Shown here one piece after another: positions 49,161 to 59,193 of a stretch of DNA of 64,000 nucleotides (position 1 is the first letter of the stretch; every line of letters starts with the position of its first letter). This DNA is from Nemertoderma westbladi (lineage: Eukaryota; Xenacoelomorpha; Nemertodermatida; Nemertodermatidae), in assembly GCA_032718475.1 (NCBI GenBank), contig JAUCBJ010006938.1, positions 62,001 through 126,000 on the forward strand, in the 5' to 3' direction. The notes beneath the pieces were generated by a model. That model saw only the letters and a list, made by a program, of their open reading frames with translations, was not told the DNA's origin and searched no databases. The position numbers were made by a program, and so were the translations under genes.

Positions 49161-50682
49161 ATTCCCTAGGTAATTCTGCCTCTCGCTGTGTTAAAGGCCT
49201 ACTGAATGCTTTCCTACAGGGTATGCAGTTCCTAAGAACTTGGTTCAGAGCTCTACGGGGTTTATGGAAATAATAGCGAGTTCGAATTTCGCTAAGAACT
49301 CGTTCTCTACCAGCATGGTAAAGCTTACTGTGAACATCTACAATCATCTTGATTTGTATTTCAAGATTTCTAATGAGTATGGGGAACTTAGTGTCAAAAG
49401 ATAGTGGAGCATTAGTTAGTCTCCCTCCAACACGTATCAACCCATCTATCATTGTGCTAGAGAAACGATCCCTTAAGCACATCTGTGGATTTCTCAACAA
49501 CAGGAAATACTTATCGGAATCTTCATAGCATTGCAGGAGTCTCAGTATCTGCTTATTGGTTTCTTCATGCTCCTGGTAACTGATCTTCTCCTTCAGAAAT
49601 CTGTCTGATATCCTGTATTTGGGAAGATCTTTAATAACATGGACCTGGGCAGATGTCAGTGGAGCGGTATCACTAGCGATCTTCGTCCTGGAGTAGTGAT
49701 GATGAAAACATCGCTTTAAATACGCAACGGCCTTACAAAGCCGATTCCAGGAGTTATAGTGATGTATCGCTCTCTGCAGGAGGGGTGAGAGTCCCTGCGA
49801 GACGTCTGGTGTACCAGATTTCCAGTCTCTCTCTCTGATTTCCACAACAGACTTATTTGTGGCGGGGGATTTTGGATTCAAAGCGTCGTCTCCGGAAATG
49901 TGTAGTACAGACAGATCTATCACGGGTTTAAATAACTTCGATTTACTCACCCGGGTTTTAGGTTTGACTTTCTCCGCTCCCTTGGCTTGTCTAATCTTAG
50001 CTGTGGTAAGATGAGGAGGCCATTCATCCTCTTCCTTGCTTAGGAAGTCGGGTCCACCTAACCAGTCTGGAGTATCTATCAGTTCTTGTGGAGTTGCTCC
50101 TCTGGAGGCGATGTCGGCTGGATTAATCGTCCCAGGGCAATGTCTCCATTGATCTATCTTCGTGCGACTAAGTATAATGGCTACTCTGTTGGTAACGAAG
50201 ACGCTGAACTGACAGACTTCATTGGTTATATACTCCAACACGAGTAAAGCATTGGTCCAATAGACAGTTTTCTCCAGTGGATAGTCGATCTGTTCTGTTA
50301 CATTCTGGCCGATGGCTGTAGCGTATAGAGCCGCTTTTAACTCCGCTCGAGGAACTCTCAGTTTGTTGTTTATCAAGGCCTTAGAGGTAACCAAGGCGAC
50401 CTTAATTCCATCCGGAGTTTCAACCCTCAGGTAGGCTACTATACCTATTCCCATGTCGCTGGCATCTCCAAACACATGGAGTTGATAGGAATACGTGGGG
50501 AGAATGTGACCAAAATAAGAACGGGAAATCGTAAAATTCTCGATGGAGGGTAGAGAATCTTCCCATTTCATCCACTTCTTTAATAGTTCTCCCTTAAGTG
50601 GATCGTCCCACGAGTGGTTTTCAAGCCACATTTGTTGTACTAAACTCCGAGCAATCAATATAACTGGGCTAATAAATCCCAA
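49159..50682 (-). CDS. BEL2 RNase H and integrase N-terminal region
   Basis: The 507-codon frame starts right after the RT break: GFISPVILIARSLVQQMW, LHVFGDASDMGIGIVAYLRV (RNase H-like Asp), VTSKALINNKLRVPRAELKA, CPGTINPADIASRGATPQEL, a long linker with SKEEDEWPPHL, then PKYRISDRFLKEK (pre-integrase) and the HHCC finger: DVHSKLYHAGRERVLSEIRT and LRNCIPCRKAFSRPL, ending QREAELPRE before the TGA. Order and spacing are those of an intact Pao-type pol. The frame has no internal stop over 1.5 kb, so this part is well kept. Confidence 0.85.
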   Translation of the reverse strand: MGFISPVILIARSLVQQMWLENHSWDDPLKGELLKKWMKWEDSLPSIENFTISRSYFGHILPTYSYQLHVFGDASDMGIGIVAYLRVETPDGIKVALVTSKALINNKLRVPRAELKAALYATAIGQNVTEQIDYPLEKTVYWTNALLVLEYITNEVCQFSVFVTNRVAIILSRTKIDQWRHCPGTINPADIASRGATPQELIDTPDWLGGPDFLSKEEDEWPPHLTTAKIRQAKGAEKVKPKTRVSKSKLFKPVIDLSVLHISGDDALNPKSPATNKSVVEIRERDWKSGTPDVSQGLSPLLQRAIHHYNSWNRLCKAVAYLKRCFHHHYSRTKIASDTAPLTSAQVHVIKDLPKYRISDRFLKEKISYQEHEETNKQILRLLQCYEDSDKYFLLLRNPQMCLRDRFSSTMIDGLIRVGGRLTNAPLSFDTKFPILIRNLEIQIKMIVDVHSKLYHAGRERVLSEIRTRYYFHKPRRALNQVLRNCIPCRKAFSRPLTQREAELPRE

Positions 50683-50699
50683 TGGATCGAAATAAGTGC

Positions 50700-51772
50700 C
50701 TAATAAATGTATATATCCCGTTTGATGTTGTCGATAACCGCTTTGGAGAAGGCATCCTGGTTGTCATCAGCAGTGGTGCGCACTACTGAGCAGGCGTTTG
50801 AAGGGCTCGAGATGATCCCAAAAGCCTGGATGGTCATCCAGTACTCCACCGGTTTCTGGTTGAGGTCTCCTTCAGGCCACCACAGAAATCGTAGGCTGTC
50901 CCGATCCCTATCCAGCGCCTTAACTTGTAAGAACATGCCTTCTATATCAGAGGCAAAAGCGATCGAATATTGTCGTAATCTTAAGAGTATTCCCAACAAG
51001 GATTGGAGTAAGTTGGGTCCCGGCAACAATTTGGAGTTAAGGGATTGGCCCATGTAGAGGGCGGAGCCATCAAATACTACCCAGACTTCGTTGGGTTTAC
51101 CGGGTTTGGGAACGTAATGATGTGTTAAATAGTACGTTCTCTCAGTTATGGGTGTTTCCTCCGGTACTCGCTCCGCATATCCCTTGTCAATGAATTTCTT
51201 CAGCTGGGTCTTGTACATCTCCTTAGCTGAAGCATTTGCCGTAAGGCGTCGATGTAGTTGCGCAATTCTCTTCTCCGCCAAGTGTCGGTTGTTTATAAAA
51301 TTGGGTTCTCGCCGTTGGAAAGGCAGACCAATCTCATACCTACCTTGATCTTTAAGAAAACGTTTAGTCGTTTCCTGTATCTGCTTGGCTCTTTCCTCTT
51401 CTACCGATAGGGCCTTATCGTAGGAATTGGGCTCTACAGCCTCTTGAGTAAAGAATCTTACGGCGTGTTCATCACGAGTCTTCGCGTTGTAACGATCTAT
51501 CACTTCATTCAGTTTGTCGTTGTAATCGACTTGTCCCTGACACAGGTTCACTTGGTTTTGCCAAGTTTCATTTTCCGTAAGGAGGTCGATGGTGTTCTCC
51601 TCGTCGAATAGTTGATGAATATCGTCATTATCTGAGGAGTATGGTGTTCCCTCAGGTGTGGTGTCTCCCTCACTGATTTCCTCTTCCCATTCACTCACCT
51701 GATGGACTTGATCTTTAGGTAGCCTCTCCATGAGTGTCCTACGGGAAGGTCCAGTAAAGTACCAACCTACTC
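50700..51772 (-). pseudogene. BEL2 reverse transcriptase lacking the YxDD box
   Basis: The frame enters at about 51772 (GRTRVGWYFTGP, end of protease region), has an acidic linker, then RYEIGLPFQRREPNFI, RTYYLTHHYVPKPGKPNEVW, VVFDGSALYMGQSLN, YSIAFASDIEGMFLQV (motif A with the first catalytic Asp) and QAFGIISSPSNACSVV (motif B-like). It then reads DAFSKAVIDNIKRDIYI, and at the next bases the sequence jumps to LLGTYFDPLGFISPV. About 120-130 residues with the YVDD box and the start of the thumb are missing, apparently by a deletion that starts in the Y-V-D-D codons. Not active as polymerase. Confidence 0.85.
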
Positions 51773-51784
51773 TAGTTCTTCCCG

Positions 51785-54029
51785 CTAGGTTTGTAATGGT
51801 TGCGGTTGAGCAGGCCGTTTCTCTAATGTCTCAAGCGCCTCATGCGCATTTTGGCCGATGAGTATCTGTACCCCTGGGTAGTCGGTATTGAATCTAGGTA
51901 TCTCCTGCTGCTGGGTGAAATCGTCTTCATCCCAGTTATAAGGTTCCACTTGGCTGGTAGCGAAGATCTTTATCGCCACCATTTTTACTGACCTTATACT
52001 GTGTTTTCCTAGTTCATCCTGTAGATTTCCAAACCTGCATAATTCCTGAAAGGTTCAACTTAGTTCGGAACTTGGGTTGTCCAGCAAAGATGTCTTCGGC
52101 TAGTTCTTTGTTGATGAATGTTCCTGTGCTGCCGGAGTCAAGGAGGGCATTCACTATATAGCTCTTTTTTAACCAGTGGACTCTCAACTGCACTACGGGA
52201 AATTCCCGGATTCCTACGTTGGAAGTTGGGGCTTTCCAAGATGGTTGTCGGTCCGGAATAGTTAGGGGGAGTTCGCTATCGGTTTCAGTCTCATACGTAA
52301 GCACTCGATACACCGCGGTGTTTATCATATAGCAGGATTCGTTTTCGTCGGAGAATTCATCTGTGTAGAATCCTTCCATCTCAGAACTTTGGTCAGTGTC
52401 GTTCACATCACTGAATTGGACATGTAGTTCGGACTCACTTACCTGACTCGGGCTGTTTCTTTCGAATTCGGTGTGCAACAAGATATGATATTTCGCGCAG
52501 CACTTAGCACACCTTGCATCGGAGTAACAGGTTCGCCATTGGTGTCCTTGTCTGAGACAATTATAACACAACCGCTTATTCCACATGACTTCGCGTCTAT
52601 CTTTTATGGATTTCTTTAAGAATTCATCATACACACTTAAACGGTGGGGCCCGTCGCACAATGCACATTTTGGTTTGATGTTACTTACTTTACCTTGGGT
52701 AGTGTTGTGCACACTCGTTCTTTCCTCGGGCTTTCTTCCATGAATTCTTTTAGGAGACATAGGAGGAGTTTTTGTTACCTGTTCTCTCCTGTCACTAGTT
52801 CGAGACTTAAATTTACTTACGTCCTTAGGCGCTTTGTTGACATAGTAAGATCTTTCGGTGTCTTTCCCGTTGTTCTCCTCTTGAGAGGCCTGGCTTTCGC
52901 CATCGTCTGTATAACACACTGGTGTTACCTTTCTCCTAGAAACGGGTTTCTCACTTACCTTATTTTCCGGTGTCTTCTCTCTGGACTGCTTTAGGAGCTG
53001 TAATTTTACCTCTCCATTCAAGAATGACATGAGATCAGCCATGGTAGGGTCTCTTCGTTGTTGTTCCATCATATATAGAACTCTTTTGTCCCAACGAGTA
53101 CCCACTCCACCCTTTGGCAAGGTAGATGCTACAGCTCCAATAACCATAGAACTCTGATATTCATGAGACTTACCTACCCAATCTAATTGTCTACAAATGT
53201 CCTGGATCTCATCAGAAAATTCTATAATCCCACTGCTAAGAAACTTTCGAGGCACTACCAATTTCGCATACAAATACCTAGCTATGTTATTCCTATTACC
53301 ATACCTGATGTTTAGTGTATCCCAAACTTGTCTTAATCCATCTGGATGTCCAATAAACTTTAACGCCATTAACTTGGGCGATCCTTCCAAGCACTCGATG
53401 AGGAATCTAAGTTTCTCTCCGTTAGATAGCACAGAGTTCTGTATGTTATCTTTATAATATTCATTAAAAGGTAACCATTTCATCTCATCTCCATTGAACT
53501 TGACGATCTCTCCCACCTTTACCGCTTGACGGGCTTCGGTTCTAGCCATTTGACGCATAAAACTTTCTTGGGCCATCGTATTATTTAATATCGAGTTATC
53601 GGTATATAAATTTCTCGGATTATGATCAGGTCTATATGAAATATCATTATTAACAGGTTTATCGTTACCCTTAATAGGGTTTACTATAGGAGTTTCTACT
53701 TCACTAGCAGTATAGATGTGTGTAGGCTCCACACCTTGCGCATGAAATACTTCAGACCTAACAGGTTGACACATTTTTACAGAGGGTGGTGGTATACCCT
53801 TTTGTAGATTTACTAACTTATCGCGTTCTAACGCGATACTCTGCTGCACTTCCTGCAATTCTAACCTACTCTCTCTTACTGTTCCCCTTAACTGTTGAAC
53901 AGTCCCCTCCAACTCTCGGACCTGCTGGGAGGAGCGTGCCTGATTCTCCTCCATCTGCCCGAGGAGAATATCCATCCCCCGCCGTCGCTCATCCACCCAC
54001 TCTACCGCCGAAGCGGGAGCCGCCAACAT
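51785..54029 (-). pseudogene. BEL2 gag and protease
   Basis: From 54029: Leu/Gln-rich coiled coil (ERDKLVNLQKGIPPP region), a capsid-like part (SVLSNGEKLRFLIECLEGSP, GLRQVWDTLNIRYGNRNNIA), a Lys/Ser-rich linker, zinc-binding motifs CALCDGPHRLSVYDEF, CYNCLRQGHQWRTC (exact C-x2-C-x4-H-x4-C) and CAKCCAKYHILLH, then IVNALLDSGSTGTFINKELA (protease D-S-G). A shift near 52030 leads to the short frame 51982-51785 with VQILIGQNAHEAL, the second protease segment. The product would form the particle core; protease processes it. Only the shifts at about 52030 and about 51790 are damaging. Confidence 0.85.
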
Positions 54030-55282
54030 AGTAGCGGTAGACGAGGGATGACGGGCGATAAATCGTTAATTTCTCGCTCGGCGTCCATGACTGGAATTGA
54101 CTCTGGAACTGTCCTACTGGGTACAGGTAGTTTAGTACTGTGCAAAGGGAATTTAGAGTTAGGTTCTGGAAGTACAGGGGTCTCTATCACAGAAGGGGTG
54201 GCTTCGAGAACAGGCCTAATTATTTCAGGCTCATCTACTATAGTAGGGAGTCTTTCTACTCTAATAATTTGGTCTGTGGGTTCTGTACTACCTAAGTCTG
54301 CACTAGCTAGTTGCCTTCTCACAGCTGGGGGCAAATTAGGCAATTTCTGATGGTGAGGCGTTCTTCTATGTCTGCTGGAACGAGATCTATTTCCTCTGCC
54401 TTCAGGATCTGTTGTATCGCCTTCATCAGATGATGTAAATCCCTGTCTCTTGGGAGTAGATCGACTTATCATCTGCATATACTTAGCTGTTCTTTGTTTA
54501 TTGGAGTAATCTTGCTTCTCTTGAAGATTTTCCAACTCTAGTTGGACTGTCTCTTCAGATGCCCTCCGTTCTGCTGCTGCCACTGCCTCTGCCGCTTTTC
54601 TTTCCGCTTCTGCCACTGCTACCTTTCTTTCAGCATCTGCCTCTGCCGCTGCCACTTTTCTTTCGGCTTCTGCCACTGCCGCTGCCGCTGCCTCTGCCAC
54701 TGCCACTGCCGCCTTTCTTTCAGCCTCTGCCCCTGCCGCTGCCGCTTTTCTTTCAGCTTCTGCCGCTGCCGCTGCAGCTGCCGCCTTTCTTTGAACTTCT
54801 GCCGCTGCCGCTGCTGCTACTTTTCTGTCTTCTATCCATTTTTTCTTTAATTGTTCTTCATGTTCCCTAGCGAGGAGGATGCTTTCATCAAATTTAGCTT
54901 GCTCTGTGACTAACATTTCCGCATCTAATGCGTCTAACACAAATTTGGCTCCTTCACTAGTAGGGTGAAGTCCAGCCAGCCGTCTCCTCAACTCTTTGTC
55001 ACCTATAAAGCGTTGATAGTCTGACAGATATATGTCAATGGCATCCTTCTTCTGAGGTTTCTCTGATGTCGCTTCGCTTTCCACTTGAGAAAAGGTAGCG
55101 TCTGTTGATTCTCCGTGGGTTGAGCGCTCAGCCAGCTGAATTTTCCACTGGGCCGTACCTTGAACTTTGAGACCCACCCGCTGGAACCAAGTCTTTACGG
55201 CAACTTGCAACGACGTGTCTTGGCTTCTTTTCAAAGCTTCCTCAAAGGCCGATAGGATTAGTCTGATTCTTAGGATACGTTC
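54002..55282 (-). CDS. BEL2 5' ORF with Ala/Glu/Lys coiled coil
   Basis: The frame is open from the TGA at 55285 to 54002. The N-terminal third is helical (ILSAFEEALKRSQDTS; DIYLSDYQRFIGDKELRRRL), then about 110 residues of heptad-like AEAERKAAAA repeats form a long single helix or coiled coil, then a Ser/Arg-rich part with SRSSRHRRTPHHQKLP and a Pro-rich end. It overlaps the gag frame by 28 bases in a different frame, so gag is reached by frameshifting, or ORF and gag were separate. It has no counterpart in standard BEL/Pao layouts known to me; it may be an N-terminal extension of gag. Confidence 0.6.
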   Translation of the reverse strand, partial: ERILRIRLILSAFEEALKRSQDTSLQVAVKTWFQRVGLKVQGTAQWKIQLAERSTHGESTDATFSQVESEATSEKPQKKDAIDIYLSDYQRFIGDKELRRRLAGLHPTSEGAKFVLDALDAEMLVTEQAKFDESILLAREHEEQLKKKWIEDRKVAAAAAAEVQRKAAAAAAAAEAERKAAAAGAEAERKAAVAVAEAAAAAVAEAERKVAAAEADAERKVAVAEAERKAAEAVAAAERRASEETVQLELENLQEKQDYSNKQRTAKYMQMISRSTPKRQGFTSSDEGDTTDPEGRGNRSRSSRHRRTPHHQKLPNLPPAVRRQLASADLGSTEPTDQIIRVERLPTIVDEPEIIRPVLEATPSVIETPVLPEPNSKFPLHSTKLPVPSRTVPESIPVMDAEREINDLSPVIPRLPLLCWRLPLRR

Positions 55283-55672
55283 TCAAACTTGATAAAGCAG
55301 CTCTCCCTGCTCTTGAGGTCCTTGGGGTTGTTGAAACAGTTGTTCCTCTAATCGCTCCAAAGAGCTGAAGAATCCCTGTACATATCCTGCTGCCGACCTC
55401 TTCCACACAGCTGGATCTCTAGTGTCCCTTACCACTCCCATCCTGTATAAGTCCTCCCAGGCAGCTTCCAATAAGTTAAACGGGAGTCCGGGTCTGGGGA
55501 AGTTCCATTGCGTCTCTAAAATAGACTTCAGTTCCTCCTTCGTGTATCCCGCATAACTGTCCTTGGTCGATCGCTTACTTCTCGCCCAATCAATTTGATG
55601 TTCCTCCACCGCAATCAATACTCTAGTGAGTACGGCGCCGGTCCGCATGTTCCGCACTCCTATCTGGATCAC
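55283..55672 (-). CDS. BEL2 5'-most ORF
   Basis: 129 codons; a GTG/ATT-region start and the first clear Met near MRTGAVLTRVLIAVEEHQID. It contains KSILETQWNFPRPGLPFN and AAWEDLYRMGVVRDTRDPAV, then a Gln/Glu-rich end. The stop is a TGA (55285-55283) and the same frame continues directly into the coiled-coil ORF, where Trp would fit (LLYQV-stop-ERILRIR). The two were therefore probably one protein. No domain is recognised. Confidence 0.55.
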   Translation of the reverse strand: MIQIGVRNMRTGAVLTRVLIAVEEHQIDWARSKRSTKDSYAGYTKEELKSILETQWNFPRPGLPFNLLEAAWEDLYRMGVVRDTRDPAVWKRSAAGYVQGFFSSLERLEEQLFQQPQGPQEQGELLYQV

Positions 55673-57624
55673 AGATTGTTGTATCTAGGAGACTGTCTGA
55701 CAGGGTTTGCTTTGTGTCAGCCATGTTTGATTGTACAGTTGAATGCCTACTACTATAACGACAGTTAAAGCAAGTCTAGTAATTCAGTATCAACTGTTAG
55801 CCTAGTAATTAATTACCGATATCGTTACTCTATGTAACGTGATATATATACAATATATTAGAATACCGGTATACACTTATAGTATATATATAAGTATTAT
55901 TACAGACTAGGGTTTGTCACAGAATACCGGTATATAATTTCAGCACAAATATATATAAATATATAATAAGCCTACCGTGAATACTGGTATACAACTTACA
56001 CTTATAGTATATATAAGTATGATTATAGACTAGAATTAATTACAGAATACCGGTATATAATTTCAGCATAAATTTATAGAAATAAATATAATAAGCCTAT
56101 CATAAATACCAGTATGTCAATTATTTTATAATAACTGAATTTCTGAATTTTAGGGTTACTTTTCTTTACTTTATTACTGATATTAAGCAGTAGTCCAACT
56201 GATATTAAGACCTAATTGATGGATAACAGGCCTACTATTTTATAAATCGGTTTGAGTTGATTTATAATATATATATACCCTTATAATGGGTTTTTGACAA
56301 TATTTGAAATAAATGTTATTATTTCTGGTAAGGAGTCACTACACAGAAGCTGTACGCTCTCAGTGAAGTGCTACTTGTTGGACACTAAAACAAATAATTC
56401 TACTTGCCTAAGTTACTTATTACTACAAATTACGTACAATTACGGGGTGTGACTACAATCTCTAAATAAACACAAAAATTTACACGTACAAATTTTAGGG
56501 TAATTTTACAGGAAATCTACAAACCAGCCTAACAAGGGGTTAGAATTTCTGGTTATTACAACGGACAGGATACTACAGTATTTGAAAATAATTAAGCAGT
56601 AGTAAATAAATTGCATTGTCTAGATAAGAAAATACCACCGTCTGACGACTTATAGTCTTTAGCTGTACAGCTCTATAAGTACTACGTTATGTACCCGGAG
56701 TGTTCCTACCTAGAAGTTTATTACCGCAGCCAACCAGAGCTAACGTGCCTATTAACCACTTTACAACACAAATATACTGCCTACACACTAATTACCTTCG
56801 GAAAGCACTGTACACTAAACCCTAAATTAGGTACAAGTACTTATACAACAAATAACCAGCAGTTAAAAATACTTGTATAGCTAAAAGAACCACGGTATCT
56901 GCTGGAGTGACTAGAGCATAAAATCACCAGTCTTTACCTACGCCAAGCAGCCCTGATGTAGTACCGGGGTTAATTTAACTATAACGGTATGTATAACAAG
57001 CACAATTACTGTAGGAATAAACTTAGGGAGTTATCTATGTTGCGAATACTCGCATAGACTCTGAATAATAAATATTACGCTACCCGTGCAGACTACACAA
57101 ACAAAATACAAACCAAACGCTGGCAGACTACTATCAAGCCTAAATAAACTACAGTATATGCAGACTCAGAAATGGTTAGTTAGTATGCGTTCTAACCGAG
57201 TAGTACGACTTATTCTTTCGGGGGGGATTTACCTTACAGCACTGGATGCCTCCACCTTCCTAACTAGTACTTTATCGGACATACACTCTACACACACTGC
57301 AATCTCTTCAGACTTAACAACAGCCAGACAACAATCCAGCCTACAAATTATTTATACAATCTGAGCAGGCTTACACGCCTTCTGCTCAATATTACACTTA
57401 CAAATAAATAAAACTGACAGAAATAAGTAAAATCCCAATAAAAAACCAGGCGTCCCCGATTAAATATTAAGACCTACAGGTATATAATTATCAAAATCGA
57501 ATAATACTGCTGTATCTGTAAGTACTGGTTCGGGTAGTTGGGCAGTCAGGCCTACAGCTTACTGTTCGACCGGTACCTTCGACTTTATTGCCTACGGTGC
57601 AATAAAGAATCAAAAATCTGTTAT
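55673..57624. other. BEL2 untranslated leader between 5' LTR and first ORF
   Basis: 1.95 kb, AT-rich, no supported ORF. Two copies of a segment of about 125 bp (about 55860-55985 and 55986-56112), each with 'agaataccggtatataattt' and 'ataagccta', form a tandem duplication. The word GAATACCGGTAT is palindromic in its core (ATACCGGTAT). No clear tRNA primer binding site adjoins the LTR. Confidence 0.6.
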
Positions 57625-58865
57625 TGTTCGCGCTTTCAGACCTTTAGCAGTTTAACCTGCCAATTTTAGGTGTCCTCTTGTTTATAAATCGACTTTAGCC
57701 TATAACAATTATTTAATGCACATGAAGTAACATTAGCCGAAGCCAGTCTATGCGCGATCATTCACCCACAGTTAAGGGAGACTGGATTCGGATGCTTGGA
57801 CCTTATTGCGTTGCAGACCTACTGTATTATTCGATTGATTGTTACTATATAATCTCTGACAATATTATTCACTTTCGGGAAATATTAACAGTTCCTTTAG
57901 GACGTGGCGCTCTAAGTATGTAAACAGAGTTATGACTTACACTAAACACAACGGGATGGCTAATGATTTATGTATAAAGCGCATTCTTTAGGAAATGCTT
58001 TGTTACCTATCACACTCATGCACACTACCTCACACTGCTGCACACTGATCTGCCGAACTTCACTAAATTTGATCATATATAAGGAGAACAGCAACTGACA
58101 TATGTAGGGTCTATGAAATAGCATTCAATTCACTCCAAAACCACTATAATGTAAGTCGCAATTGCTATATGTAACCGGTCTCTCTAACCTTCAGTATATC
58201 AAGAAGATTGGGGTTTTATGATTATTTATCGATATTCTCCAAATATAACAACATATCCATCAACATATAACCATTAATAACAGACAGTAAACAGAAGTAC
58301 AATAATGCGGTGATATTCAGCCAGTATCGGTAATACCGGTACCTCAGTTGCAGGTGCAGTATCAAAGTTGTTCAGTCAGTGCAGACTGCAGTTTCATCAG
58401 TCAGTGATTCAGAGTCAGTTGCAGTCATCAGTTGCAGATAATAGATTTACGTTCTTGTAATCCAAAGCCATCTAATGTTGGCCAAAGTCTGAAACTTCCA
58501 ACACAGAAGTACAGAAGAATCCTAAGCCGGTGTTCCTGGCTTAGAAAAGATACACACTGACTGAATTGCGTGGGTTTCTGTAGGCACTGTCCAACACAAA
58601 GAGAAAATCGCTCTGATTGGTCGAGCGAGCCGAACAAAGAACAAAGAAAAGCTCCACGCTGGCATTAAATCAGCTGACAGATGTCGTCATCTGAACTACA
58701 CTCTATTTAGAGTATTTGGCGTATTGCGGCATAAAATGGCTTGTTATGTCCGCTAAAACACCTACAGGGTACATTGCGGAGAAAATGGCTTGTTATGTCC
58801 GCTAAAACAACTAAACAGTTCATTGCGGAGAAAAATGACTGGTTATATCCGCAAAAGCTTTTACA
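57625..58865 (-). repeat. BEL2 5' LTR
   Basis: 1241 bp, same sequence as 43514-44753 apart from scattered changes. It contains clustered CAGTTGCAG/CAGTCAGTG words (58340-58440) and a TATATA-like stretch near 58074. Confidence 0.95.
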
Positions 58866-58909
58866 ATAAGAATCCGCCGTGGGATAAGGGATCCGGTTTA
58901 GTGTATATT

Positions 58910-59118
58910 TTAGCGTGAGCTAAGTTTAGTGAGTTATTATCTTTTGATCATTAAAATAATACGTAATAAAAGTATTAATACATACGCGTCTTTCAGTACA
59001 AAGTGTAGTGATCTAGCTAGCTATATGAATCATTGTTTTGTTGTGTTGCCTAGCAACATATCCAGCATCCTTAGCTGGGAAACCTATCAGCTAACGTTCT
59101 AGTTCCAGGGTCGCGACA
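58910..59118 (-). repeat. Gypsy-2 3' LTR
   Basis: 209 bp, starts TGTCGCGACC on the minus strand; preceded by CTGGGGGGAGCCA, a polypurine tract. It matches 63117-63238 over the shared 120 bp. Confidence 0.9.
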
Positions 59119-59193
59119 TGGCTCCCCCCAGCGGAGGGCAGTGAACTGACAGAAGCGATGATGCCTGGAAACCATAATAGTTCGGGGGCTTTA

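Larger units (their letters stand above)
43514..58865 (-). mobile_element. BEL2: 15.35-kb BEL/Pao LTR element
   Basis: Two near-identical direct repeats of 1.24 kb, TG...CA, bound the element; flanks ATAAC (43509-43513) and ATAAG (58866-58870) are a 5-bp target duplication with one mismatch. All coding frames are on the minus strand: two 5' ORFs with a coiled coil (55672-54002), gag with knuckles and protease (54029-51785), RT (51731-50700), RNase H/pre-integrase (50682-49159), integrase (49160-48121), then 3.4 kb with further ORFs (46388-44831). The size is well above the 5-10 kb usual for BEL/Pao. The RT catalytic box is deleted, so it cannot move on its own. Confidence 0.9.

Noticed and set aside
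54542-54870. Plus-strand Cys/Phe-rich and Leu/Pro-rich ORFs of about 100 codons
   Set aside because: Mirror frames of the Ala/Glu/Lys coiled-coil repeat on the minus strand.
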